64,000 nucleotides of DNA from Chitinophagaceae bacterium (GCA_023957575.1 JAMLGU010000006.1:186001-250000), one strand, 5' to 3'. Counted from the first letter of the stretch, positions 27,295 to 36,582 are shown. The notes: generated from the letters alone by a model not told the origin. Numbers and translations: made by a program.

Positions 27295-27771
27295 ATGTTT
27301 TTATTTTATTGGTTGAAATTATTAAAGAATAATTTTTTATTCTTAATTTTATTTGTAGCGGCTTTTATGATACATGGTTTTCTGGTATCATCTATTTTTA
27401 AACTTTTTGATATCCACCTGCCTAATGTATTAGAAGATGAAAGTATATTGTTTAAAATCTTTCTGGCTATTATTTTTGCTCCTCTTTTGGAAACACTTTT
27501 GTTCCAATTTTTAGTATATAAAGGATTGGAAAGGATTTGTAGAGATGGTTTTCGTTCATATATTTTTTTAATAAGCTCTGCAGTTATTTTTGCCGCCCAG
27601 CATTTTTATTCAGTCTGGTATATTGTCGGTACCATCATCCCCGGCATATTATTAGCTTATTGCTTTTTGCATTTTACCAATAAATACAGCAGTACTAAAT
27701 ATGGTTTTTGGTTTACGGCTTTATCTCATGGCTTATGTAATAGTGTTGTATTATTTTCAGAATTTATTTAA
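27295..27771 (+). CDS. Second CPBP-family intramembrane metalloprotease-like protein
   Basis: A 158-residue membrane protein, distinct from but related to the preceding gene. The CPBP motifs are APLLETLLFQFLVYKG (acidic motif with ET and Gln in place of EE and Arg), FAAQHFYS and SHGLCNSV. About five helices are predicted by eye. Two different CPBP proteins behind one peptide gene parallels plantaricin loci, where several Abi proteins protect against different peptides. A 188-base AT-rich gap separates it from the first CPBP gene. The active-site variation is common in this subfamily and does not by itself prove inactivity. Confidence 0.82.
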   Translation: MFLFYWLKLLKNNFLFLILFVAAFMIHGFLVSSIFKLFDIHLPNVLEDESILFKIFLAIIFAPLLETLLFQFLVYKGLERICRDGFRSYIFLISSAVIFAAQHFYSVWYIVGTIIPGILLAYCFLHFTNKYSSTKYGFWFTALSHGLCNSVVLFSEFI

Positions 27772-27801
27772 AATACTTGGAACAAATTAGTTATTTAAAT
27801 T

Positions 27802-27966
27802 GGGACCATTTTCAAAGCGATCGATTTGAAAGACGCTATTAAAAATTGCAATAAAATTTTAGTTCTTCATGAAGGCAAATTGGTAGAATAGGGAGGGCAT
27901 CAGGAATTAATACATCAAAACGGTTATTATCATAGGCTATGGAGTTATCATACCGGCTCCATTTAA
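27802..27966 (+). pseudogene. C-terminal remnant of an ABC exporter ATPase
   Basis: One frame reads KILVLHEGKLVE, then TAG (27889-27891), then GGHQELIHQNGYYHRLW and a final TAA at 27964. This is the usual end of an exporter ATPase domain (ILVL.EGKLVE-QG-HQELI...G.Y..LW). The TAG stands where Gln is normal, a single CAG-to-TAG change. Nothing of the Walker A or the membrane domain is seen upstream. So the last 50 or so codons of a bacteriocin-type ABC transporter survive here, directly behind the CPBP genes. Confidence 0.75.
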
Positions 27967-27990
27967 ATCGTCTTATTATTTATAGAATCC

Positions 27991-29667
27991 ATCTGCGCCT
28001 CTGCGGCAATTCCTCAATAATTCGAGAAACCATTCAACCCATCTGCGCCTCTGCGGCAATTCCTCAATAATTCGAGAAACCATTCAACCCATCTGCGCCT
28101 CTGCGGCAATTCCTCAATAATTCGAGAAACTACACAACCCATCTGCGTATCTGCGGCGACTCCTCAATAATTTGCGAAGCCACACAACCCATCTGCGCCT
28201 TTGCGGTAATCTCTCAATTAATCAGGAAACCATCCACCCCATCTGCGCCTCTGCGGCGACTCCTCAATAATTTGTGAAACCACACACCCCATCTGCGCCT
28301 CTGCGGCGACTCCTCAATAATTTGCGAAGCCACACACCCCATCTGCGCATCTGCGGCAATCTCTCAATAATTTGTGAAACCACACACCCCATCTGCGCCT
28401 CTGCGGCAATCTCTCAATAATTTGTGAAACCACACACCCCATCTGCGCCTCTGCGGCAATCTCTCAATTAATCAGGAAACCATCCACCCCATCTGCGCCT
28501 CTGCGGCGACTCCTCAATAATTTGTGAAACCACACACCCCATCTGCGCCTCTGCGGCGACTCCTCAATAATTTGCGAAGCCACACAACCCATCTGCGCAT
28601 CTGCGGCGACTCCTCAATAATTTGTGAAGCCACACACCCCATCTGCGCCTCTGCGGCAATCTCTCAATAATTTGTGAAACCACACAACCCATCTGCGCCT
28701 CTGCGGCAATCTCTCAATTAATCAGGAAACCATCCACCCCATCTGCGCCTCTGCGGCGACTCCTCAATAATTTGTGAAACCACACACCCCATCTGCGCCT
28801 CTGCGGCAATCTCTCAATAAATCAGGAAGCCACACAACCCATCTGCGCATCTGCGGCGACTCCTCAATAATTTGTGAAGCCACACACCCCATCTGCGCCT
28901 CTGCGGCAATCTCTCAATAATTTGTGAAGCCACACAACCCATCTGCGCCTCTGCGGCAATTCCTCAATATTTTGTGAAACCACACACCCCATCTGCGCAT
29001 CTGCGGCAATTCCTCAATATTTTGTGAAACCACACACCCCATCTGCGCCTCTGCGGCAATCTCTCAATTAATCAGGAAACCATCCACCCCATCTGCGCCT
29101 CTGCGGCAATCTCTCAATTAATCAGGAAACCATCCACCCCATCTGCGCATCTGCGGCAATTCCTCAATATTTTGTGAAACCACACACCCCATCTGCGCAT
29201 CTGCGGCAATCTCTCAATAAATCAGGAAGCCACACACCCCATCTGCGCCTCTGCGGCAATCTCTCAATTAATCAGGAAACCATCCACCCCATCTGCGCCT
29301 CTGCGGCAATCTCTCAATTAATCAGGAAACCATCCACCCCATCTGCGCCTCTGCGGCAATCTCTCAATTAATCAGGAAACCATCCACCCCATCTGGTGCC
29401 TTCAGGGTAATCTCTCAATTAATCAGGAAACCATCCAATTCAACTGATGCCTTCTTGCGGCAATCTCTCAATTAATCAGGAAACCATCCACCCCATCTGC
29501 GCCTCTGCGGCAATCTCTCAATTAATCAGGAAACCATCCACCCCATCTGCGCATCTGCGGCAATACCTCAATATTTTGCGAAGCCACACACACCATCTGC
29601 GCCTCTGCGGCAATTCCTCAATATTTTGTGAAACTACACAACCCATCTGCGCATCTTCGGCAATCCA
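27991..29667. repeat. Array of about 34 tandem 50-bp repeats
   Basis: Units begin at 27991 and recur every 50 bases through 29391 (29 units). A degenerate stretch follows near 29391-29494, then units at 29495, 29545, 29595 and a partial one at 29645. The first 20 bases (ATCTGCGCCTCTGCGGCAAT) are nearly constant. The other 30 come in a few recurring variants, such as ones containing AATTCGAGAAACC, ATTTGTGAAACCAC or TTAATCAGGAAACC. Because 50 is not a multiple of three, reading frames change each unit and the apparent ORFs inside are artefacts. The variants recur in blocks, indicating expansion by unequal recombination or slippage. Its function is unknown. Confidence 0.95.
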
Positions 29668-29691
29668 TAATCGTTTTTCGCTGTCTTATCT

Positions 29692-29699
29692 TACTTTTG
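29692..29699 (+). promoter_or_regulatory. Candidate -7 element for the TolC-HlyD operon
   Basis: TACTTTTG matches the Bacteroidota -7 consensus TAnnTTTG and lies 27 bases before the TolC start codon, immediately after the repeat array. No matching -33 TTTG is seen at the expected place. Confidence 0.4.
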
Positions 29700-29726
29700 T
29701 ACATTATAAAACTTCTTTCAGTCCTT

Positions 29727-31157
29727 ATGAATAATCGTTCATTGCTTTTAATTCTGTGCCTGTTTCTTTTTGGTATCGTTAATGCCCAACAAAAATGGAC
29801 TTTGCAGCAGTGCGTGGAATATGCCATCAGCAATAATATTTCTGTAAAACAAGCAGACGTTCAGGCGCGGGTGGATAAGCTGACATTGGAACAAAGCATC
29901 ATGTCGCAATATCCTCGTGTGAGTAGTCAGCACAGTACAGGTTATCAGTTTGGCCGTTCTATTGACCCCACCTCAAACCAGTTTACCACCAACCAGATTC
30001 TTTTTGCCAACCACAGTCTGGATGCCGGAGTGGATTTGTTTAATTGGTTTAGCAAAAGAAATACTATTGAAGCCAATAAACTGCTGGCTCAGGCCGGTAG
30101 CTCAAAATTTGAAAAGGCAAAGAGCGATATTGCATTGAATGTGGCCAATGCCTATCTGGCAGCCTTGCTCAACAAAGAACAAATAAAAGTGAGCGAAGTA
30201 CAGGTGAACCAAAGCAGCGAACAGGTGGTTAATATTGCCAAGCAGGTAGCCGAAGGCGCGTTGCCCGAACTGAACCTTGCCGAAATGCAAACCCAGATGG
30301 CCAATGACAGCGCTACACTTATTAGCGCTAAGGCTAATTATAAACTGTCATTGCTTCAATTGCAGGCGCTACTCAATCTGGATGCTGCTGCGCCGTTTGA
30401 TATTGATTCACCACCTGTTGACAAAATACCCATTGAGCCTATGGCAGATCTGGAGCCTACCGTCGTTTTTGCCTCAGCGCTCGAAAACCTGCCACAGCAA
30501 AAGATTAATCATCTGAATTTTTTGGCCGCACAAAAAAATCTGGAGGTAGCCAAGGCATCAATGTATCCCACGCTCTCAATTTTTGGCGGGCTTAATACAA
30601 GATATGCAAATGCTCAAAGGATGATTGCAAGGCACTTTGAACAAGTGAATGTCCCTGTTGGCACAGTTAATATCAATGGCATTGATTATAATGTGATGAC
30701 AAAAATGAATCAACCCACTGCCTTTGATAAATACACCTATTTTAGGCAACTGAGTAATAATTTCAGTCAGAATCTGGGTCTGGGTCTTTCGATCCCCATT
30801 TTTAATGGTTCCGCCGCAAGAACGAACTGGCAGAAAGCCAAATTGAACGTGGAGGCGCAGCAGTTGATGAAAGAGCAGGATATTCAAACATTGAAGCAGG
30901 ATATTTATCAGGCATATACCAATGTATTGGCTTCGCTTGAAAAATTCAATGCAGCTAAAACTGCAACAGGTTTGGCACAGAAAACTTATGATTATTCGCG
31001 TAAGAGATTTGAAGTAGGTTTGTTGAATCCGATTGATTTAATTACCAATCAAAACAATCTTTTTCGCTCAAAAATAAATATGTTGTCGGCACAATATGAT
31101 TATGTTTTTAAAATGAAATTGCTGGAATTTTATAAGGGATTAGGATTAAAATTATAG
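29727..31157 (+). CDS. TolC family outer-membrane efflux protein
   Basis: A 476-residue outer-membrane channel protein. The start chosen is the ATG at 29727, because it begins a good signal peptide (LLLILCLFLFGIVNAQ); the open frame upstream runs back into the repeat array. Two OEP repeats are visible: WTLQQCVEYAISNNISVKQADV starts the first, and the second contains NLGLGLSIPIFNG and ends FEVGLLNPIDLITNQNNL. These long helices form the periplasmic tunnel. It pairs with the adaptor gene 33 bases downstream for drug, protein or peptide export. An inner-membrane ABC or RND partner is not encoded here. Confidence 0.94.
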   Translation: MNNRSLLLILCLFLFGIVNAQQKWTLQQCVEYAISNNISVKQADVQARVDKLTLEQSIMSQYPRVSSQHSTGYQFGRSIDPTSNQFTTNQILFANHSLDAGVDLFNWFSKRNTIEANKLLAQAGSSKFEKAKSDIALNVANAYLAALLNKEQIKVSEVQVNQSSEQVVNIAKQVAEGALPELNLAEMQTQMANDSATLISAKANYKLSLLQLQALLNLDAAAPFDIDSPPVDKIPIEPMADLEPTVVFASALENLPQQKINHLNFLAAQKNLEVAKASMYPTLSIFGGLNTRYANAQRMIARHFEQVNVPVGTVNINGIDYNVMTKMNQPTAFDKYTYFRQLSNNFSQNLGLGLSIPIFNGSAARTNWQKAKLNVEAQQLMKEQDIQTLKQDIYQAYTNVLASLEKFNAAKTATGLAQKTYDYSRKRFEVGLLNPIDLITNQNNLFRSKINMLSAQYDYVFKMKLLEFYKGLGLKL

Positions 31158-31190
31158 GATATTTGCAGGATAAAATAAATTGTGAGATTT

Positions 31191-32549
31191 ATGAGCAGAA
31201 AATGGAAAAGGATATTGATTATAGGCGGCGGTATTTTGGCTTTGATGGTAGTGTGGGCTATCATTCAAAACAGAAATAAGGATGTTATAAAAGTTACTAC
31301 CGAAAAAGCAGCAGTACGATCTATTACTGAAAGTGTGAATGCCAGTGGTCAGATTTATCCTGAGGTGGAGGTAAAAATCAGCCCCGACATTAGTGGTGAG
31401 GTAACAGAATTAACAGTAGAAGAAGGCGATAGCGTGATAAAGGGGCAGGTGCTGGCCAGGGTGTATGCCGATATTTATGCGCTGCAAAGAGATGAGGCTG
31501 CTGCAAGGGTAAGCCAGTCTCAGGCTACTGTTGCCAACAGTCAGGCTGCTATTGGGGCGCAAAAAGCTGCGCTGGAACAGGCCCAGCAACAATATAATCG
31601 CAATAAGAAACTTTTTGATGAAAAGGTAATTTCAAAATCGGAGTTTGAGCAGTATGAAACGAACCTGTCTTCTGCTAAGGCCAACTACAATGCCAACCTT
31701 CAAAACATAAGGAGCCTTCAGGCGGGTGTAAGTAGTAGTCAAACCGCTTTGAGGTCGGCAAATAAAAACCTGGGGCGCACTACACTGGTAGCGCCCATGA
31801 GCGGTATTGTTTCTTCATTAAAAATTAAAAAGGGTGAAAGAGTAGTGGGTACTGCACAAATGGCCGGTACCGAGATGATGACCATTTCGGATATGAACAC
31901 CATTGAAGTACGTGTCAACGTGGGAGAGAACGATATTGTAAAAGTAAATATTGGCGACAATGCCGAGGTGGAAGTGGATGCTTACAATGGCAGAAAATTC
32001 AGAGGATTTGTAACCAAAATTGCAAGCAGTGTAAAAAATGCTACAGGAAGCGTGAATGATGTTACCAATTATGAAGTAAGAATCCGATTAGATAAGGAAT
32101 CTTATAAAGATCTGATAGATCCTGATAACCCTAAAAAATTTCCTTTCAGACCGGGTATGAATGCCAGCGCCGACATAAAAACCAAGAAAAAGGATAATGT
32201 GGTATCCGTTCCGATTGGTGCGGTTAATGCCCGGGTGAAAGGCAGCGACAAAAGTTTTGCTGATACTAAAAAAGAAAAGGCCGGCAATGATATACCTGAT
32301 GAAGATAAAGCACAAAACAGTTTTGATGACGGAATGGAAGAAGTAGTGTTTATGAAAATGCCGGACGGAACAGTAAAAAAGAAAATCGTTACTACCGGAA
32401 TACAGGACATTAATTACATCGAGGTAGTGAATGGAATTAAAACCGGAGACGAAGTGGTAACCGGCCCTTACAGTGTTATCAGCCAAAAATTGAAAGACGG
32501 GTCGAAGGTAAAGGTGGTTACAAGGGAAGAACTGTTTAAAAAGAAATAA
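31191..32549 (+). CDS. HlyD/MacA-type periplasmic adaptor of an efflux system
   Basis: A 452-residue protein beginning at ATG 31191 (a GTG three codons upstream is in frame). One N-terminal membrane helix (about 7-27) precedes a biotinyl/lipoyl domain half (EVKISPDISGEVTELTVEEGD), a coiled coil rich in Ala/Gln (about 100-190), the second lipoyl half (TTLVAPMSGIVSSLKIKKGERV) and beta-barrel and membrane-proximal domains with a charged Asp/Lys insertion near 350-390. It bridges an inner-membrane pump and TolC. The companion MacB-like ATPase usually follows in such operons but is absent here, so the pump is encoded elsewhere. Confidence 0.93.
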   Translation: MSRKWKRILIIGGGILALMVVWAIIQNRNKDVIKVTTEKAAVRSITESVNASGQIYPEVEVKISPDISGEVTELTVEEGDSVIKGQVLARVYADIYALQRDEAAARVSQSQATVANSQAAIGAQKAALEQAQQQYNRNKKLFDEKVISKSEFEQYETNLSSAKANYNANLQNIRSLQAGVSSSQTALRSANKNLGRTTLVAPMSGIVSSLKIKKGERVVGTAQMAGTEMMTISDMNTIEVRVNVGENDIVKVNIGDNAEVEVDAYNGRKFRGFVTKIASSVKNATGSVNDVTNYEVRIRLDKESYKDLIDPDNPKKFPFRPGMNASADIKTKKKDNVVSVPIGAVNARVKGSDKSFADTKKEKAGNDIPDEDKAQNSFDDGMEEVVFMKMPDGTVKKKIVTTGIQDINYIEVVNGIKTGDEVVTGPYSVISQKLKDGSKVKVVTREELFKKK

Positions 32550-32758
32550 TGGATTCAAAATGGGGCTTCTTTATATTGAATTGCCATCCATAATTATAGC
32601 TGTTATTTACTGAAATTGAAATTAAATTGCTGATTATTTCAAAAAATATCAGGTAATACAATATTTTTTTGCAAAAAATATATATTATTACAGAGTATTT
32701 TAAAATTTTACACTTCTTTATTGCAAACAGGCGAAAGCAAATTAAAAAAATGTGATTG

Positions 32759-34327
32759 ATGAGCCATCATTTTAAGGATAAGCCTACCCACGATGCTTAT
32801 GTGGAAATACGACGCAAAAACAGTACACTTTGGGGAGTGATTACTGCCTCTTCCTTAGGTACGCTTATTGAGTGGTATGATTTTTACATTTTTGGAAGCC
32901 TTGCAGCCATTTTATCCACAAAATTTTTCCCTGCCGATAACCCAACAGCAGCTTTTCTTTCCACATTGGCAACCTTTGCAGCCGGATTTGTGGTAAGGCC
33001 GTTTGGGGCTTTGTTTTTTGGTCGTTTGGGAGATATTATCGGGCGAAAATATACGTTCCTGATGACACTCCTGTTGATGGGAGGTTCCACATTTGCCATA
33101 GGTTGCGTACCCGGGTACGAAACGATTGGTTTTATGGCCCCGGTGCTTGTACTCTTGTTGAGGCTTTTGCAGGGATTGGCTTTGGGTGGCGAATATGGAG
33201 GTGCGGCTACTTATGTGGCTGAGTATGCCGACCAAAAAAGGAGGGGTTATTGGACTTCTTGGATACAAACCACAGCCACTGCCGGATTGTTCATTTCGTT
33301 AATCGTTATATTAGTTACCAGAACTTCTTTAACTCCTGATGAATTTGATAGCTGGGGATGGCGTGTACCGTTTTGGATTTCTATCTTAATGGTAGGCGTT
33401 TCTTATATGATTCGCAGAAATATGAAAGAATCACCTTTATTTGCCAAAGCAAAAAAAGAGGGTAAAACATCATCCAATCCGCTAAAAGAGAGTTTTGGGA
33501 ACCGGTATAATTTTAAATTTGTATTGCTGGCATTGTTTGGCGCAGTGATGGGGCAGGGGGTTATCTGGTACACCGGACAGTTTTATGCCATGAGTTTTAT
33601 GCAAAAGGTGATGAACATGGAGTCGGCGCAGGTGGACTCATTGATGGCGGCTGCATTGTTTGTTGCCACTCCGGGGTTTGTGCTGTTTGGGTGGCTTTCC
33701 GATAAGGTGGGTCGAAAATCTATTATGTTGATGGGTATGGCGCTGGCCATAATTTTCTATCGTCCTATTTATTCCAAAATGTATCATTCCATAAATATTG
33801 AAGCCAAGACGGTTGCAGAAAACGGTGTGGAACAAAAGCGTACCGCCAAAACAAACGAGCATCTGGCAGGCGACAGTATTATTACCTACTCCACCATTAC
33901 AGCCTATACTGATGAAACAATAGTGAAACAGGATAGTACGGTTCATTTGATGCCACAGGAGCACAATTCCAAACCCATAATCAATAAAACGGTTACGGTC
34001 AACAGCGAAACCAAATGGACACTTGCTTTTTTTGTGTGGATTCAGGTGATTTTTGTAACAATGGTTTATGGCCCGATAGCTGCATTTTTGGTGGAGATGT
34101 TCCCTGTAAGGATTCGATATACATCCATGTCGTTGCCTTATCATATTGGCAATGGAATTTTTGGAGGATTGCTGCCGGCGGTAGCAACTTATTTGGTTAC
34201 CAAAGGAAAGGAAGCCGGTCATGCCGAATGGTTTCTGGAAGGATTATGGTATCCGATTATTGTGTCGGCAGTGTGTTTTATAATCGGAATGATATATTTG
34301 GATAGTAAAAACAAAAATGTTGAATAA
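32759..34327 (+). CDS. MFS transporter (metabolite:H+ symporter type) with a large loop insertion
   Basis: A 522-residue 12-helix transporter. ATG 32759 is preferred over the in-frame TTG at 32756. The N-half has the MFS signature GRLGDIIGRKYTFLMTLLLMG and IEWYDFYIFG, as in the ProP/ShiA-like metabolite symporters. The C-half repeats it as GWLSDKVGRKSIML. Between helices 8 and 9 there is a hydrophilic insert of about 75 residues (roughly 345-420, many Thr/Lys/Glu), absent from enterobacterial relatives. It is followed after 3 bases by a DUF6814 gene and then acetyl-CoA synthetase. This order suggests uptake of acetate or another carboxylate (inference). Confidence 0.9.
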   Translation: MSHHFKDKPTHDAYVEIRRKNSTLWGVITASSLGTLIEWYDFYIFGSLAAILSTKFFPADNPTAAFLSTLATFAAGFVVRPFGALFFGRLGDIIGRKYTFLMTLLLMGGSTFAIGCVPGYETIGFMAPVLVLLLRLLQGLALGGEYGGAATYVAEYADQKRRGYWTSWIQTTATAGLFISLIVILVTRTSLTPDEFDSWGWRVPFWISILMVGVSYMIRRNMKESPLFAKAKKEGKTSSNPLKESFGNRYNFKFVLLALFGAVMGQGVIWYTGQFYAMSFMQKVMNMESAQVDSLMAAALFVATPGFVLFGWLSDKVGRKSIMLMGMALAIIFYRPIYSKMYHSINIEAKTVAENGVEQKRTAKTNEHLAGDSIITYSTITAYTDETIVKQDSTVHLMPQEHNSKPIINKTVTVNSETKWTLAFFVWIQVIFVTMVYGPIAAFLVEMFPVRIRYTSMSLPYHIGNGIFGGLLPAVATYLVTKGKEAGHAEWFLEGLWYPIIVSAVCFIIGMIYLDSKNKNVE

Positions 34328-34330
34328 AAA

Positions 34331-34570
34331 ATGATGGACGCTATGGAATCAATTAAGAAATTAGCAGGAATGGTTTGGTTGATACTGGCTGCCGCTGCGG
34401 CATATTTCTGTATTTTTATTTTTGGTGTGCCAAAATTGATAACTGGTAGGCAGGAAGATCTGGTATTTGGTATCATCATTCTGTTTATTCTTACCCCTAT
34501 CATTGTAGGTGGATTGGCGGTATTTGGGTATTATGCCCTCATGGGAGAATATGGAAAGGATAAAACATAA
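34331..34570 (+). CDS. DUF6814 small membrane protein
   Basis: A 79-residue protein with two membrane helices (about 12-34 and 44-68) and a charged C-terminus. The pattern FGVPKLITGRQEDLVFGIIIL is characteristic of DUF6814, a Bacteroidota family normally encoded directly behind this kind of MFS carboxylate transporter. It may be a subunit or stabiliser of the transporter. It starts 3 bases after the MFS gene (ATG 34331; a second ATG follows immediately). The small size and tight spacing support translational coupling. Confidence 0.85.
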   Translation: MMDAMESIKKLAGMVWLILAAAAAYFCIFIFGVPKLITGRQEDLVFGIIILFILTPIIVGGLAVFGYYALMGEYGKDKT

Positions 34571-34671
34571 ATGATTTTTTAGTACCTTGTAAGCCCGTTT
34601 TCTATAAATCAACAGAATTGGGTATAATATTAGTTCACTAAATAAAATTCTACTTTTTAATAGATTGAAAT

Positions 34672-36582
34672 ATGAAAAATTATGTAATTGAATCATTGCC
34701 GGACTATTTTAAGCAATACAAAAAATCAATAAAGAATCCTAAGAAGTTTTGGGACAAAGTGGCCGACGAAAATTTTGTGTGGTATCAGCGTTGGGAGAAG
34801 GTGGTGAAGTATGATATGCGTGAAGCCAAAATTGAATGGTTTATCAATGCAAAGATGAACATCACCAAAAACTGTATTGACAGGCATTTGGCGCAACGCG
34901 GAAACAAAACCGCCATTATCTGGGAACCCAATGACCCTAACGAACCTGCACAACACATCACCTATCAGGATTTGTATGACAGGGTGGGCAAAATGTCGAA
35001 TGTGCTTCGTGATATGGGTGTTCAGAAAGGAGACAGAGTAACTATCTATTTGCCCATGATACCCGAACTTGCAGTAGCCATGCTGGCATGTGCCAGAATT
35101 GGGGCAGTACATTCGGTGGTGTTTGCAGGGTTTTCGTCAAATGCGCTTTCTACCAGAATTAATGACAGCCAGAGTAAAATTGTAATTACTTCCGACGGTA
35201 GCTACCGGGGCAACAAAGTGCTCGACCTGAAATCTATTGTGGACGAAGCGCTTATAAAATGCCCGGTTGTTGAAAAAGTATTGCTCGTAAAACGTACCCA
35301 TAACGAAATAAAGGTGCAGGAAGGAAGAGATATCTGGTTGCAGCCTCTTTTGGATAAAGCGCCCATCGACCACATCCCCTGTATTATGGATGCCGAAGAC
35401 CCTTTATTTATTTTATATACTTCCGGCTCCACCGGTAAACCAAAAGGAATGTTGCACACCTGTGCCGGATATATGGTGTTTACAGCCTACACATTTAAAA
35501 ATGTATTCAATTACAAGGAAAACGATATTTATTGGTGTACGGCAGACATTGGCTGGGTTACGGGTCATTCTTATATTTTATATGGCCCGTTGGCAAATGG
35601 CGCCACTACTCTAATATTTGAAGGTGTTCCCACCTATCCCGAGCCCGACAGGTTTTGGGCGGTGATAGAGAAGCATAAAGTAAGCTTGTTTTATACTGCA
35701 CCCACAGCCATTCGTTCGCTTGCAAAAGAAACGACAGAGTGGGTTGAAAAACATGATTTATCATCCCTGAGGGTGATTGGCTCAGTGGGCGAACCCATCA
35801 ATGACGAGGCCTGGCATTGGTACAACGACCATGTTGGCAAAAAGAAATGCCCGGTGGTGGACACCTGGTGGCAAACAGAAACGGGAGGTATTATGATTTC
35901 GCCATTGCCGTTTGTTACACCTACCAAACCCACTTATGCCACACTGCCATTACCCGGGATACAGCCTGTATTGATGGACGACAAACGAAATGAAATTACA
36001 GGTAATCAGGTAGATGGTAACCTGTGTATCCGCTTTCCATGGCCCGGAATTGCGCGTTCCATCTGGGGCGACCATCAACGATATATTGAAACTTATTTTT
36101 CCTCCTTTCCCGGAAAATATTTTACCGGAGACGGCGCTTTGCGAGATGAAGTAGGTTACTACCGTATTACCGGCCGTGTGGATGATATTATTATCGTATC
36201 AGGCCACAACTTAGGTACAGCACCGATTGAAGACAGTATTAATGAACATCCTGCAGTGGCCGAAAGCGCTATTGTGGGTTATCCGCATGATATTAAAGGA
36301 AATGCACTGTACGGTTTTGTAATATTGAAGGAGACGGGTGAAAGCCGCGACAGAAATAACCTGAGCCGCGAAATCAATCAACTGATCTCAGACCAGATTG
36401 GGCCTATCGCCAAATTAGATAAGATTCAGTTTGTATCGGGGCTCCCCAAAACGCGTTCGGGCAAAATTATGCGCAGGATACTCAGAAAAATAGCAGAAGG
36501 TGATTTTAGTAATTTCGGAGATATCACTACACTTCTGAATCCGGAAGTGGTAGAAGAAATTAAAAATAATAGGATAGAATAA
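34672..36582 (+). CDS. acs: Acetyl-CoA synthetase (acetate--CoA ligase)
   Basis: A 636-residue AMP-forming ligase that makes acetyl-CoA from acetate, ATP and CoA. The N-terminal ACAS_N region (YFKQYKKSIKNPKKFWDKVA) precedes the P-loop-like YTSGSTGKPKGM, the DTWWQTETGG motif, the YYRITGRVDDIIIVSGHNLGTA hinge region and the C-terminal acetylatable Lys in TRSGKIMRRILRK. Length and all core motifs are complete. It stands behind the MFS/DUF6814 pair on the same strand, separated by 101 bases, consistent with acetate uptake and activation. Confidence 0.96.
   Translation: MKNYVIESLPDYFKQYKKSIKNPKKFWDKVADENFVWYQRWEKVVKYDMREAKIEWFINAKMNITKNCIDRHLAQRGNKTAIIWEPNDPNEPAQHITYQDLYDRVGKMSNVLRDMGVQKGDRVTIYLPMIPELAVAMLACARIGAVHSVVFAGFSSNALSTRINDSQSKIVITSDGSYRGNKVLDLKSIVDEALIKCPVVEKVLLVKRTHNEIKVQEGRDIWLQPLLDKAPIDHIPCIMDAEDPLFILYTSGSTGKPKGMLHTCAGYMVFTAYTFKNVFNYKENDIYWCTADIGWVTGHSYILYGPLANGATTLIFEGVPTYPEPDRFWAVIEKHKVSLFYTAPTAIRSLAKETTEWVEKHDLSSLRVIGSVGEPINDEAWHWYNDHVGKKKCPVVDTWWQTETGGIMISPLPFVTPTKPTYATLPLPGIQPVLMDDKRNEITGNQVDGNLCIRFPWPGIARSIWGDHQRYIETYFSSFPGKYFTGDGALRDEVGYYRITGRVDDIIIVSGHNLGTAPIEDSINEHPAVAESAIVGYPHDIKGNALYGFVILKETGESRDRNNLSREINQLISDQIGPIAKLDKIQFVSGLPKTRSGKIMRRILRKIAEGDFSNFGDITTLLNPEVVEEIKNNRIE

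Noticed and set aside
27991..29667. CRISPR array (regular 50-bp repeat with 20-base constant part)
   Set aside because: The variable parts are not unique spacers; they are a few similar types that recur many times, and no cas genes are nearby.
29628..29726. N-terminal extension of the TolC protein into the repeat array
   Set aside because: A clean signal peptide begins at ATG 29727, preceded by a -7 element, and the extension consists of repeat sequence.
29174..29734. Open frames inside the 50-bp array (PSAHLRQSLN-type proteins)
   Set aside because: The unit length is not divisible by three, so these frames are by-products of the repeat and show only repeat-derived residues.
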